A stretch of DNA of 64,000 bases from Gammaproteobacteria bacterium (GTDB taxonomy: Bacteria > Pseudomonadota > Gammaproteobacteria > Acidiferrobacterales > Sulfurifustaceae), in assembly GCA_016199745.1 (NCBI GenBank), contig JACQFZ010000071.1, forward strand, positions 147,012 through 211,011, read 5' to 3'. Numbering within the stretch: the stretch's first letter is position 1; each line of letters starts with the position of its first letter. This document shows, piece after piece, positions 54,611 to 62,965 of this stretch. The notes under the pieces were generated by a model. The model was not told the DNA's origin. It saw nothing but the letters and a program-made list of their open reading frames with translations, and ran no database searches. The translations under genes and the position numbers were made by a program.

Positions 54611-55811
54611 GAACGCGGTTCTCCATCAAGCTGACAAAACGGTCGAACAAATAAGCCACGTCCTGCGGACCGGGCGATGCCTCGGGATGTCCTTGGAAGC
54701 AGAACGCCGGACGATCGGTGCGGGCCAAGCCCTGCAACGAACCGTCGAATAGCGATACGTGCGTGGGCCGGCAGTTTGCCGGCAACGACGCCGCATCGAC
54801 GGCGAAGCCGTGGTTCTGCGAGGTGATCAAGACCTGCTTAGTATCGAGGTCTTGTACCGGATGATTGGCGCCGTGATGGCCGAAGCGCATCTTCAACGTC
54901 TTGGCACCGCTCGCGAGCGCCATGATTTGATGACCGAGGCAGATACCGAAAACCGGGATGCCGCGATCTATCAACTCGCGCGTCGCGCTGATGGCATACT
55001 CGCAGGGTTCCGGATCGCCCGGACCGTTGGAAAGGAAAATGCCGTCCGGTTGATACGCTAACGCGTCGCGCGCGGTCGATTGCGCTGGCAACACGGTTAG
55101 CTCGCAGCCGCGCTCGACCAGCATGCGCATGATGTTGCGCTTGATGCCGAAGTCGAAAACGACGACGTGACGCTTGGCCGTCGTCTGCTGTCGGTAACCG
55201 GTGCCGAGGCGCCATTCCGCCTCGGTCCACTCGTACGGTTGCTGCGTCGATACGACCTTCGCCAAGTCGGTGCCGGCTAATCCGGGAAAAGATTTAGCGA
55301 GCGCCAATGCGCGCGTCGCGTCGTCGGTCGTATCGATAATGGCACCCTGCTGAGTGATGACATTGGCACCTTGCTGAGCGACGACGATAGCTCCATGCTG
55401 CACACCTTTCTCACGCAGAATCCGCGTGAGCCGACGGGTGTCAATGCCGGCAATGCCGACGATGTTTTCGCTTTTGAGAAAATCGGCGAGTGATTGGGTC
55501 GAACGGAAATTCGACGCGAGCAACGGCAAATCTTTAATGATCAAGCCGGCAGCATGCACCCGACTCGATTCAACATCCTCGCCATTGATACCAGTATTGC
55601 CGATGTGGGGATACGTGAGTGTGACGATCTGTCCGCTATAACTCGGATCGGTCAAAATCTCTTGATAACCGGTGAGCGCGGTATTGAATACGACTTCGCC
55701 GATAGCGTGTCCAACAGCACCGATAGACACACCGCGAAAAAGGGAGCCGTCTTCCAGCGCCAGCGTGGCCGGCAGCTCTTGCGCAAACGGCCATCGATTT
55801 TCTTGACTCAT
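54603..55811 (-). CDS. carA: Carbamoyl-phosphate synthase small subunit (glutaminase)
   Basis: The 402-residue subunit releases ammonia from glutamine for CarB. The class I amidotransferase triad is present: GICLGHQIM with the Cys, and [13 protein letters not shown] with His and Glu. The N-terminal [16 protein letters not shown] and [20 protein letters not shown] segments are typical. An insertion near residue 145 contains a short internal duplication ([16 protein letters not shown]) not usual in CarA. It heads the minus-strand cluster and is preceded by a promoter and a leader reading frame. Confidence 0.97.
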
Positions 55812-55835
55812 TAGTGACCTCTATGACAAGGAATG

Positions 55836-55922
55836 TCATGCAATACCGCAATAAAAAAGCAGTAACGATTGCCGAGAAGGAGGGTGATAGACAACGACGA
55901 TTGCGCACCGTCCGTGGCGCAT
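55836..55922 (-). CDS. Candidate carA leader peptide (28 residues)
   Basis: Between the carA promoter and start codon lies a short frame: ATG 55922 to TGA 55836, giving MRHGRCAIVVVYHPPSRQSL plus eight residues. GGGAAGG lies just upstream of its ATG, and its stop is 24 nt before carA. It holds three Arg and two Tyr codons. Leader peptides that sense arginine and pyrimidine supply are plausible at carAB operons, but this one is inferred only from position and its ribosome-binding site. Confidence 0.4.
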   Translation of the reverse strand: MRHGRCAIVVVYHPPSRQSLLLFYCGIA

Positions 55923-55958
55923 TAGCCTTCCCTTGCTCAGTGTTATCAACGCGTCCTG

Positions 55959-55987
55959 CTGTTAGTGCAGACTGCCGATTCTGTCAA
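55959..55987 (-). promoter_or_regulatory. carA promoter
   Basis: On the minus strand a perfect TTGACA (55982-55987) is followed after 17 bp by TAACAG (55959-55964). The start would be near 55952, leaving a 140-nt leader that contains the candidate leader peptide. The -10 match is weak. Confidence 0.5.
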
Positions 55988-56052
55988 CGAAATAACAATC
56001 AATAATTTTTATCCAAACAATAAACCCGGACTTATGCCTTAACAAAAACGAA

Positions 56053-57048
56053 ATGAAACATATTACGTTCAGACAGCTGGCCATATTTTCTTCGGTTGCC
56101 GCCAACCGCAGCTTCTCGCGCGCCGCCGAAGACTTGCATTTAACACAGCCGGCAGTATCGATGCAGGTGAAACAGCTGGAGGAGTGGGTCGGCTTGCCGT
56201 TGTTCGAGCAAGTCGGTAAACGCATTTATCTCACCGAAGCCGGCACCACGTTGGCGCATCATGCGAACGCCATCGCCCAGCAATTGCGCGCTACCGACGA
56301 AGACTTGGCGGCGTTGCGCGGTGTGCGCGTCGGCCGACTCAACATCGGCGTCGTCAACACCGCCAAATATTTCGCACCGCGCTTGCTCGCCGAGTTCCGC
56401 CGGCGCTGCCCTAATATCGAGCTGCGCTTGAATGTGCAGAATCGCGAACGCACGATAGCGCTGCTGGCGGACAATCAAATCGATCTCGCCATCATGGGCA
56501 GCGCTCCACAAGAGATCGACACGATCGCCGAACCGTTTGCCGAGCACCCGCATGTGTTCATTGCCATGCACGACCACCCGCTCGCCAACAAACGGCGCAT
56601 TCCGCCGCAGGCGTTGTTCCGCGAAAATTTTCTAGTGCGTGAGCCCGGTTCGGGAACGCGGCTGGTGACCGATCGCTATTTCGCCGAGCATAAGCTGCGA
56701 CCGACGACGATGCTGGAGATGGATTGCAACGAGACCATCAAGCAAGCGGTAATGGCAGGCATGGGTATCGCCTTTTTATCGGCGCATGCCGTCGCCTTGG
56801 AACTGCAGGTGGGTCGTTTGGCGCGGCTCAGCGTTACCGGTACGCCGGTCGTGAGCGAGTGGTTCGCGGTGCGCCGCACCGAAAAGCGGCTGCCGCCGGT
56901 GGCGGAGGCATTTTGTGAGTTTCTGCACCGCGAGGGAAAGCGCGCGATGGCGCAATTGCTGAAAGGCAACGCCGTCGATTCGTCGCCGAAAAACGTAGTG
57001 CTTCCCGCTCCCCTTGTGGGAGAGGGAACGAGGGAGCGGGGAAATTGA
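56053..57048 (+). CDS. LysR-type regulator, CbbR-like
   Basis: The 331-residue regulator has a winged HTH at the N-terminus (RQLAIFSSVAANRSFSRAAEDLHLTQPAVSMQVKQLE). The effector domain shows the CbbR-type segments GRLNIGVVNTAKYFAPRLLAEF, DLAIMGSAPQ, FLVREPGSGTRL and NETIKQAVMAGMGIAFLS. CbbR proteins normally control CO2-fixation genes, but no such genes are here; divergence from carA makes the car/arg/arginase cluster the likeliest local target. The last ~17 residues are encoded by a palindromic repeat and look like a read-through extension. Confidence 0.9.
   Translation: MKHITFRQLAIFSSVAANRSFSRAAEDLHLTQPAVSMQVKQLEEWVGLPLFEQVGKRIYLTEAGTTLAHHANAIAQQLRATDEDLAALRGVRVGRLNIGVVNTAKYFAPRLLAEFRRRCPNIELRLNVQNRERTIALLADNQIDLAIMGSAPQEIDTIAEPFAEHPHVFIAMHDHPLANKRRIPPQALFRENFLVREPGSGTRLVTDRYFAEHKLRPTTMLEMDCNETIKQAVMAGMGIAFLSAHAVALELQVGRLARLSVTGTPVVSEWFAVRRTEKRLPPVAEAFCEFLHREGKRAMAQLLKGNAVDSSPKNVVLPAPLVGEGTRERGN
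57004..57040. repeat. REP-like palindrome forming the 3' end of the lysR-type gene
   Basis: CCCGCTCCC (57004-57012) pairs with GGGAGCGGG (57032-57040). It contains the same CT/GA-rich inner sequence as other dispersed elements and lies inside the last codons of the regulator gene. Confidence 0.7.
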
Positions 57049-57065
57049 AGAACAGCGGCCGATCT

Positions 57066-57752
57066 TCACCCTACACGGCGAAAGAGCAGGTCCCTAACAT
57101 CACGTCCAGCCGCGCGGCCGCGCGACTCGAATCGGGTCAACGGCCGCGATGCCGGCCGTTCGGCATAACAGCCGCGACCGGCACTGTTCGACAACGTTGG
57201 CATCGCTTCCAACACTGCCAGCATTTGCTCGGCGTACTCTTCCCAATCGGTCGCGCAATGCAGATAGCCGTCGATCGCGAGCGCATCGCGCAAACGTTCC
57301 GCGAACGGCGGCTGCAACAGTCGACGCTTGTGATGCCGCTTCTTCGGCCACGGATCGGGGAAAAATAAATGCACGCCGGCGAGGCTGCCGGCCGGCAACC
57401 GCGCCAACACTTCATTGACGTCGGCATTGACGACGCGCACGTTGGCGAGATCGGTAGCCGCCAGCCGAATCAGCAAACTGCCGACGCCCGGGCGATGCAC
57501 TTCGACGCCGAGAAAATTATGCGGCGGATGCGCCGCTGCCATCGCTAACAGCGCATCGCCGTTGCCGAAGCCGATTTCCAAAATAAGCGGTGCCGACCGC
57601 GGAAAAATCGTCGTCAACGATTGGTCGTCGAGCGTTAGCCCATAACGCGGCCAATAGGTTTCCAAGGCGCGGCGTTGCGCCTCGGTCATGCGACCTTCGC
57701 GCAGCACGAAGCTGCGGATCGGCCGCCGAGGCTTAGGAGTCTCTGTGGTCAC
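57066..57752 (-). CDS. trmB: tRNA (guanine-N7-)-methyltransferase
   Basis: The 228-residue enzyme methylates G46 of tRNA with S-adenosylmethionine. ILEIGFGNGDALLAMA is the SAM-binding loop, and VHLFFPDPWPKKRHHKRRL is the TrmB signature with the catalytic Asp. RSFVLREGRMTEAQRRAL at the N-terminus is typical. It follows thiS-thiG, the usual gammaproteobacterial order. The C-terminus appears slightly altered after FESRGRAAG. Confidence 0.95.
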   Translation of the reverse strand: MTTETPKPRRPIRSFVLREGRMTEAQRRALETYWPRYGLTLDDQSLTTIFPRSAPLILEIGFGNGDALLAMAAAHPPHNFLGVEVHRPGVGSLLIRLAATDLANVRVVNADVNEVLARLPAGSLAGVHLFFPDPWPKKRHHKRRLLQPPFAERLRDALAIDGYLHCATDWEEYAEQMLAVLEAMPTLSNSAGRGCYAERPASRPLTRFESRGRAAGRDVRDLLFRRVG

Positions 57753-57791
57753 TAACGGAACTCGGATAGAGCGGATGTACCGCCGAAATAA

Positions 57792-58613
57792 TTAGAAGAA
57801 CGTACCGCCAATCGGCGATGACGGCGACCCGTACTGCTTACGCGGCATACGGCCCGCAAGATACGCCTCGCGCCCCGCCTCGATGCCTTTCTTCATAGCA
57901 CTCGCCATTAGCACTGGATTTTGTGCCAACGCGATCGCCGTGTTCATGAGCACGCCGTCGCAACCGAGTTCCATCGCCAACGCCGCGTCGCTGGCAGTGC
58001 CAACGCCGGCATCGACCAAAATCGGCACCTTCGCCGCCTCGACGATAAAACGAATATTGTACGGATTGCGGATCCCGAGCCCGGAACCGATCGGCGCCGC
58101 CAACGGCATTACCGCGACGCAGCCCATGTCTTCGAGCCGCTTGGCGACGATCGGGTCGTCGTTGGTGTACACCATTACCTTGAAGCCATCCTTAATAAGA
58201 ATACGTGCGGCCTCAAGCGTCTGCGGGATATCGGGAAACAACGTCTTCTCGTCGCCCAACACTTCGAGCTTGACCAGATCATGGCCATTCAACAATTCGC
58301 GCGCGAGACGACAAGTGCGCACGGCGTCGTCGGTGGTGTAGCAACCGGCAGTATTCGGAAGATACGTGTATTTGTTCAACGGCAACACATCGAGCAAGCT
58401 CGGCTCGTTCGGATTCTGGCCGATGTTGGTGCGGCGAATCGCCACCGTCACGATCTCCGCCCCACTCGCCTCGACCGCACGCCGGGTCTGCTCCATATCC
58501 TTATATTTGCCGGTGCCAACGAGCAGACGTGAATGGTAGCGTTGCCCGGCGATAACCAACGCGTCGTCTACGGTCGGCTCACTGCGAGTCATTCCTGTCA
58601 CCGATGTAACCAT
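57792..58613 (-). CDS. thiG: Thiazole synthase
   Basis: The 273-residue enzyme builds the thiamine thiazole phosphate from DXP, dehydroglycine and ThiS thiocarboxylate. [39 protein letters not shown] and [29 protein letters not shown] segments are present. A 15-residue N-terminal extension precedes the core. It begins 2 bp after the thiS stop. Confidence 0.97.
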   Translation of the reverse strand: MVTSVTGMTRSEPTVDDALVIAGQRYHSRLLVGTGKYKDMEQTRRAVEASGAEIVTVAIRRTNIGQNPNEPSLLDVLPLNKYTYLPNTAGCYTTDDAVRTCRLARELLNGHDLVKLEVLGDEKTLFPDIPQTLEAARILIKDGFKVMVYTNDDPIVAKRLEDMGCVAVMPLAAPIGSGLGIRNPYNIRFIVEAAKVPILVDAGVGTASDAALAMELGCDGVLMNTAIALAQNPVLMASAMKKGIEAGREAYLAGRMPRKQYGSPSSPIGGTFF

Positions 58614-58615
58614 CT

Positions 58616-58816
58616 TTATCCTCCCCCAATCGCATGCACCACCTCGACCCGATCGGCCTCGTCGAGCCGGTGCTCAGTATGCCGGCTGCGCGGCACAATC
58701 TCGCGGTTTACTTCGACAGCGACGCGGCGTTCGGCCAGGCCCATAACGGTAAGTAGCTCGGCGACCGTCGGTGGCCGCTCGAATTGGCGAGACTCGCCAT
58801 TGACGAGGATTTGCAT
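58616..58816 (-). CDS. thiS: Sulfur carrier protein ThiS
   Basis: The 66-residue ubiquitin-like protein starts [12 protein letters not shown] and ends in glycines (AIGGG), the tail that ThiF adenylates and that carries the thiocarboxylate. [10 protein letters not shown] in the centre is typical. A longer frame to 58855 runs upstream of the predicted transcription start and is rejected. No standard Shine-Dalgarno is visible. Confidence 0.93.
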   Translation of the reverse strand: MQILVNGESRQFERPPTVAELLTVMGLAERRVAVEVNREIVPRSRHTEHRLDEADRVEVVHAIGGG

Positions 58817-58855
58817 GTTTAAGGTGGGTACAACTCGAAACTGGAAACTGCCCAC

Positions 58856-58903
58856 ACTATATGCGATCGGGCCTAATGGGCCAAGGTGCTAACCCATTAG
58901 GCC
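58856..58903 (-). promoter_or_regulatory. thiS-thiG-trmB promoter overlapping an 11-bp hairpin
   Basis: On the minus strand TTGGCC (58879-58884), 17 bp, TATAGT (58856-58861). GGCCTAATGGG (58870-58880) and CCCATTAGGCC (58893-58903) form a perfect inverted repeat that covers the -35 box, suggesting an operator or the end of the upstream lipoprotein transcript. No TPP-riboswitch motifs were seen. Confidence 0.55.
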
Positions 58904-58919
58904 GGACTTGCCGTGGATG

Positions 58920-60860
58920 TTACCGGTAAATATCGGCGGGAATTGGATTACCCAGGTATTCCCAAATGTACGAGGTCAGAGTGACCGGATTGACGCCGTC
59001 GAGCCGCGCCCGTGTTGCACAAAAACCGCGCACTGTGTCGTTGCTACTCGGCGTATTGCCGGCTGGCGGGTCGTTCGGTTCGGCAAACACGGCCTTGATC
59101 TGTGCCTCATACGGCCACGGCCACAACGACTCGGTCGTTAGCTGGTCGTAACCGGCCTCGCCCCAGAGTGTGCCGCTTGCGCCGTAACGATAAAGAATGG
59201 TGGCGCCGATATCGCTGCCGCCGCTGCCGGCGGCGATTAGGCCCGAGCCGGGCTCGGGCCGCACGACGTAACGCAGGTTGAGGCCGGTCGTCACCGGATG
59301 ACTTCCCTCCGCTTGCGCGGCCGGCGCGAAGGCGTTGTTCGTTTCGCTGGTCCAGCCTTGGTTGGTGCCGATACGTATGCCGGTGTTGTTATAAAAGAAG
59401 GTATTCGTCAGCTGCTTCGTGGGTGCGTGATCCCAATTGGTGTAACCGTACATTGGATTAACGCCGCTACGACCGATGGTCATGTGGTCGAAGATCAGCG
59501 CGGCGGTATCGACGTTACCGTTGGCACGCACGCCGGAAACGTCCGATGTCGTGTTCCAGATATCCCAAGCGACCGAGTGTTCGACCTTGATGTTCCGACC
59601 CGACAACTCCTTCACGAAGTAACCGGCGTAACCAACCTCAGTGTTCAGGACGATGCTGCCTTGAATGGTAGCGTTCATGGCGTTCTTCGGAAAATAGAAG
59701 CCGCCGTAAGTGTCGTTATCCGCAATCGGTCGCGGGCCGCGGCGACCATCGATGGCGATGCAATTTTGGAACAGGTGATCGCGTACCTCATCGACCAAGC
59801 CGTCGTTGCCGTAAACCGAGAAGGTCGCCTTCGGCTCGGTCGAATTGGTGTAGTCGATGCGGCCGACGACGCGCCGGAAAATATTGTTGCGCGAGGTGGC
59901 GCTCGGTCCACCGGTGATAAAACCGTAGCGCGCGGCACCGACACCAGCCGCGTCCTCGACCAAGTTGTAATCGCCGATCAACGTTACCCAACCGCCGTAA
60001 TTGTCGACATTACCGACACGACGGAATATCGAGCGCGTGATTTTGTTGTGATGGCCGTAGATCCAACCCATATACGCCGGGTTAAGACTGTTCCGGATGT
60101 CGAAGATGAAACCGTCGACGTGGATATAACTATCGGTCACGGTTTGTCCGAGCGACGCCACGCTGCCTTGTAGAAATACCGGTGCGTCCCAGTAGTCCAA
60201 GCTTCCGGTGTTAAGGATACGTACCGAGAACGGTGTTTCCGCGCGGATGGTCGTAAACGCCGCCGGTGTGCCGCTCGCAATCGGTCGATGGCGAGTATTG
60301 ATGAAGTTAGCCAAATCGAAATACTCGCCGGCACGAACGATGAGTGTATCGCCGCTTGCCAGCCGGCTGGCGCCATAAGCGATCGTGCGCCACGGTGCAC
60401 TGCTCGATCCATTGTTGTTGTCGTTACCGCTGGTGGCGACATAATAAGTAGCGCCGCGGCCGATGTTGGCGACAAAACCGGCGCCAACGTTAATTGCGGC
60501 GTTGATCGTCACTTTGCACGACGGACTTACGCCGGAACAGGCGCCGGTCCAGCCACTGAACGTATAACCGGAATTCGCCGTCGCTGTCAGCGTGACTTCC
60601 GTGCCGTCGGTGTAGGACTGACTGCAGTCATTACCACACTCGATGCCGGCGGGGCCGGAACTGACACGACCCGAACCGGAAGCGGCAATCGTGAGCAGAT
60701 AACTCGTCGGTGTAGGTGCGGGAGTCGGTTGCGGACTTGGCGTAGATGGCGGCGGAGAATCATTCGACGGCGTATCCGATGTGCTGCTACCACCACAACC
60801 GGCCAATAATACAGCGACCGCAAGAACTGCGGCCGCTACGCGCGAACGAATGGAGCTCAT
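58920..60860 (-). CDS. Surface lipoprotein with Cys-rich beta repeat and right-handed beta-helix
   Basis: The 646-residue protein has a lipoprotein signal ending VLLAGC (Cys near 22), then a Ser/Pro/Thr-rich linker (about 25-52). One InlB/Flg-new-like beta repeat follows (about 53-133): GIECGNDCSQSY, GTEVTLTA and YTFSGWTGACSGVSPSC carry two cysteine pairs. The rest (about 137-600) begins TYYVATSGNDNNNGSSSAPWRTI, the usual start of a DUF1565/right-handed parallel beta-helix, with many Asn-ladder turns. Such proteins often bind or cleave polysaccharide; no lyase catalytic motif was recognised. The gene stands alone and is outer-membrane anchored or exported. Confidence 0.85.
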   Translation of the reverse strand: MSSIRSRVAAAVLAVAVLLAGCGGSSTSDTPSNDSPPPSTPSPQPTPAPTPTSYLLTIAASGSGRVSSGPAGIECGNDCSQSYTDGTEVTLTATANSGYTFSGWTGACSGVSPSCKVTINAAINVGAGFVANIGRGATYYVATSGNDNNNGSSSAPWRTIAYGASRLASGDTLIVRAGEYFDLANFINTRHRPIASGTPAAFTTIRAETPFSVRILNTGSLDYWDAPVFLQGSVASLGQTVTDSYIHVDGFIFDIRNSLNPAYMGWIYGHHNKITRSIFRRVGNVDNYGGWVTLIGDYNLVEDAAGVGAARYGFITGGPSATSRNNIFRRVVGRIDYTNSTEPKATFSVYGNDGLVDEVRDHLFQNCIAIDGRRGPRPIADNDTYGGFYFPKNAMNATIQGSIVLNTEVGYAGYFVKELSGRNIKVEHSVAWDIWNTTSDVSGVRANGNVDTAALIFDHMTIGRSGVNPMYGYTNWDHAPTKQLTNTFFYNNTGIRIGTNQGWTSETNNAFAPAAQAEGSHPVTTGLNLRYVVRPEPGSGLIAAGSGGSDIGATILYRYGASGTLWGEAGYDQLTTESLWPWPYEAQIKAVFAEPNDPPAGNTPSSNDTVRGFCATRARLDGVNPVTLTSYIWEYLGNPIPADIYR

Positions 60861-61050
60861 CGATGATCCCTTTTGACAATTGCTTATTTTTTCTTAGTGT
60901 TCTACTCGCCGCATGACATCAACGACGGCGGCAACGATTTCCCAAAATACGAGCGCGTGTAGCGACAGAACAAGCAGAACTTGATTGGCGGTCACAGCAC
61001 TGGGATGAACGGAGGCAAAGCCAGCAAATAAATTTGTGGATTACTTACTC

Positions 61051-61088
61051 ATCGAATCAAAGGGTCAGCATCGAATCAAAGGGTCAGT
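61051..61088 (+). repeat. 19-bp tandem direct repeat
   Basis: ATCGAATCAAAGGGTCAGC (61051-61069) is followed at once by ATCGAATCAAAGGGTCAGT (61070-61088), 18 of 19 identical. Its function is unknown; it may be debris from a mobile element. Confidence 0.85.
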
Positions 61089-61173
61089 ATCGTTGAAAAG
61101 TGCGCCACCGCCGATTGCATGCATCGATTGTTACCCGAACGTGATCGATGATGCGTTAATTTATCGATTCAAC

Positions 61174-61369
61174 AATTCTGACACGAATGGCACTTACTTA
61201 AAGCAAAAGCCGAAGCCTATCCACCGCCACTCCCTCTCCCCTTGCGGGAGAGGGCCGGGGAGAGGGGTGATATTACATTGGTAAGGTTCCCCCTCTCCCG
61301 CAAGGGGAGAGGGAACGCTGCTGTTATGACGGTGAAATTTCTTAAATCAGTGCCATTCAATTCTGACAC
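61174..61369. mobile_element. Miniature inverted-repeat element with 11-bp flanking duplication
   Basis: GAATGGCACTTACTTAA (61185-61201) and TTAAATCAGTGCCATTC (61342-61358) are terminal inverted repeats matching at 15 of 17 positions. AATTCTGACAC occurs directly outside both ends (61174-61184 and 61359-61369), consistent with a target-site duplication. The 174-bp element has no gene and carries a pair of CT/GA-rich palindromes (61231-61313) like those elsewhere in the window. Confidence 0.65.
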
Positions 61370-61429
61370 CTTGGTCCGGTTTCGAATTTTTCGAACAGCG
61401 CTAATACATCTGGTCCAGCTCGCTCATCA

Positions 61430-62026
61430 TTAACCCGCCGCGCTTTTCGGGAGCACCCCGTCTTCTACAGTTTCACAGAGATGAAAATTCAGACCGGTTA
61501 GTTTGTGAGCAGAAACAAGCTCCTTCAACAATTCGCCTTTTACCACTGCCCTTTGATAAGCATGCGGATAGACAAATATCCGGTTGTCGGGAATTTTCTT
61601 CTCGATGAAGGTGGGGCGAGTAAGGATGCGCTTCCCGTTGGAAAGCTCCATGTAGTCGCTCTTTTCGAGACTTATCGCGTCGTCGATTCGATTAGTTACG
61701 TTCAGTAAGTACCATGGGTCAGTTCCTTCGCCGACGACTTCAATCGGCAGATACTCTGCGTCGCCGCTCAATGCAGGCTCAAGTATCGTTTTGGCGCGCT
61801 TGTTTAGCGCGATGTCGACGCCGGCGCCAATCACCAGAACAAAATCATTAATAACAAGATCCTTACGTTTTTGGTTATCATCTGGACACCAGACGAATTG
61901 AATCGGCTTCCAGTTTTTTTTCGGCATACCGCGAAATCGGGAATTGCTTGCATCCTGTTCCCGTGCAAAAACCAAATCGCCCTCTTTCGAGCCGCTATTC
62001 GCTGCACTAAGGCTGTAAATCGTCAT
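61430..62026 (-). CDS. Imm11-like (DUF1629) immunity protein, second copy
   Basis: The 198-residue soluble protein is a paralogue of the product at 62346-62951. Shared blocks are NDFVLVIGAGVDIALNKRAK, PWYLLNVTNRIDDAISLEKS and HKLTGLNFHLCETVEDGVLPK. The pattern 'Y-LLNV..D..EKS' and a C-terminal TGL-F segment fits the Imm11/DUF1629 family of polymorphic-toxin immunity proteins. GGAGG precedes ATG 62026. Its own effector gene survives only as the fragment directly upstream, so it is an orphan that may protect against sibling strains. Confidence 0.75.
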   Translation of the reverse strand: MTIYSLSAANSGSKEGDLVFAREQDASNSRFRGMPKKNWKPIQFVWCPDDNQKRKDLVINDFVLVIGAGVDIALNKRAKTILEPALSGDAEYLPIEVVGEGTDPWYLLNVTNRIDDAISLEKSDYMELSNGKRILTRPTFIEKKIPDNRIFVYPHAYQRAVVKGELLKELVSAHKLTGLNFHLCETVEDGVLPKSAAG

Positions 62027-62028
62027 AA

Positions 62029-62184
62029 CTAAACCTCCTTCTTTCGCTGATTCTCTATCTCAACATGCAACGGAAAAACGCCATCCGTCAATTGTTTGGC
62101 GATATCTTGCAACAAAGTAACAATGTCGTCCCGCGTTGTGTCTGGAATTTGCGCCAATTCTTCAAGAAGAAACGTTATGTTCAT
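62029..62184 (-). pseudogene. Broken 3' end of a second AHH-type effector gene
   Basis: The minus-strand frame ending at TAG 62029 encodes MNITFLLEELAQIPDTTRDD and about 30 more residues. It aligns along its length with the C-terminus of the intact effector (VNVEFLLEGLAVDPDTTKQN, then REIARQLTEGTFPL against QDIAKQLTDGVFPL). A stop codon (62188-62190) lies two codons upstream of the ATG, and the nuclease domain is missing. The 5' breakpoint is near 62187. The DNA from there to 62345 shows no recognisable gene. Confidence 0.8.
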
Positions 62185-62345
62185 GTACTAAGCGAGTCGT
62201 CGACACGCGCGACGCTGCGTTGCCTATCCTTATTGTTGAAAGGCGGCGGACAGATAGAGCTGGTTCCGAATGAGAGACGCAAATAGGGAACGACGGAAAA
62301 GAGCGGGGCGCGCAATGTGTTCGCGACGCCCTGTGGTGTTGATAC

Positions 62346-62951
62346 TTAACCGGTGGCGCCCTTTGGCAGTAAGCCCTCTTCCAATGTTTCGCAGGGTGTA
62401 AACTTAAGCCCGGTTAGCTTGTGGGTTACGACAAGCTCTTTCAAACGTTCACCCCGCACTATTGCGCTGATATATGCATTCGGATAAACAAATACGCGGT
62501 TCTCCGGAATGCTTTGTTCATTAAAAACTGGGCGCTGCAACACACGTTTTCCGCCGGGAAGCTCAATATAGTGGCTCTTTTCGACGGACACCGAATTATC
62601 AATCCTATTAACAACGTTGAGCAAATACCATGCGTCAGTCTCTTCGCCTACTACTTCAACGGGTAGGAATTGCGCGTCGTTGCCCAACACAGGCTCAAGA
62701 ACCTTTTTAGCCTTTTCGTTTAACGCCACGTTTACACCGGCGCCAAACACCAAAACAAAATCGCCAATTATTAGATTTTTGCGTTTCTGGTTCTTACGCA
62801 AAAACCATTGGAGACGAATCGGCTTCCACTCTGTTTTTGGTTGGCCTCCGAACCGATAAGCTGGCTCGTTCTTCTCTTCATATTCTTTGGTAAATACTAA
62901 CGTCCCGCGCTTCGGGTCGTTGGTCACTGTATCAAGGATGTAAACAGCCAT
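62346..62951 (-). CDS. Imm11-like (DUF1629) immunity protein, first copy
   Basis: The 201-residue soluble protein is paired with the effector gene ending 14 bp upstream. GDFVLVFGAGVNVALNEKAKK, AWYLLNVVNRIDNSVSVEKS and HKLTGLKFTPCETLEEGLLPK match the second copy closely. ATG 62951 (MAVYIL) aligns with the paralogue start (MTIYSL) and has AGAGG at 9 bp; ATG 62957 is two codons upstream. It is expected to bind and neutralise the AHH nuclease in the cytoplasm of producing cells. Confidence 0.78.
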   Translation of the reverse strand: MAVYILDTVTNDPKRGTLVFTKEYEEKNEPAYRFGGQPKTEWKPIRLQWFLRKNQKRKNLIIGDFVLVFGAGVNVALNEKAKKVLEPVLGNDAQFLPVEVVGEETDAWYLLNVVNRIDNSVSVEKSHYIELPGGKRVLQRPVFNEQSIPENRVFVYPNAYISAIVRGERLKELVVTHKLTGLKFTPCETLEEGLLPKGATG

Positions 62952-62965
62952 AGTCATGAGCCTCT

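Larger units (their letters stand above)
60861..61429. other. Gene-poor intergenic stretch
   Basis: No supported gene was found in these 569 bp. They contain a 19-bp tandem repeat (61051-61088) and a miniature inverted-repeat element (61174-61369), described separately. The region marks the switch from core genes to the AT-richer secretion-effector locus. Confidence 0.8.

Noticed and set aside
58817..58919. TPP riboswitch upstream of thiS
   Set aside because: The gap is too short and lacks the conserved CUGAGA and ACCUGA blocks.
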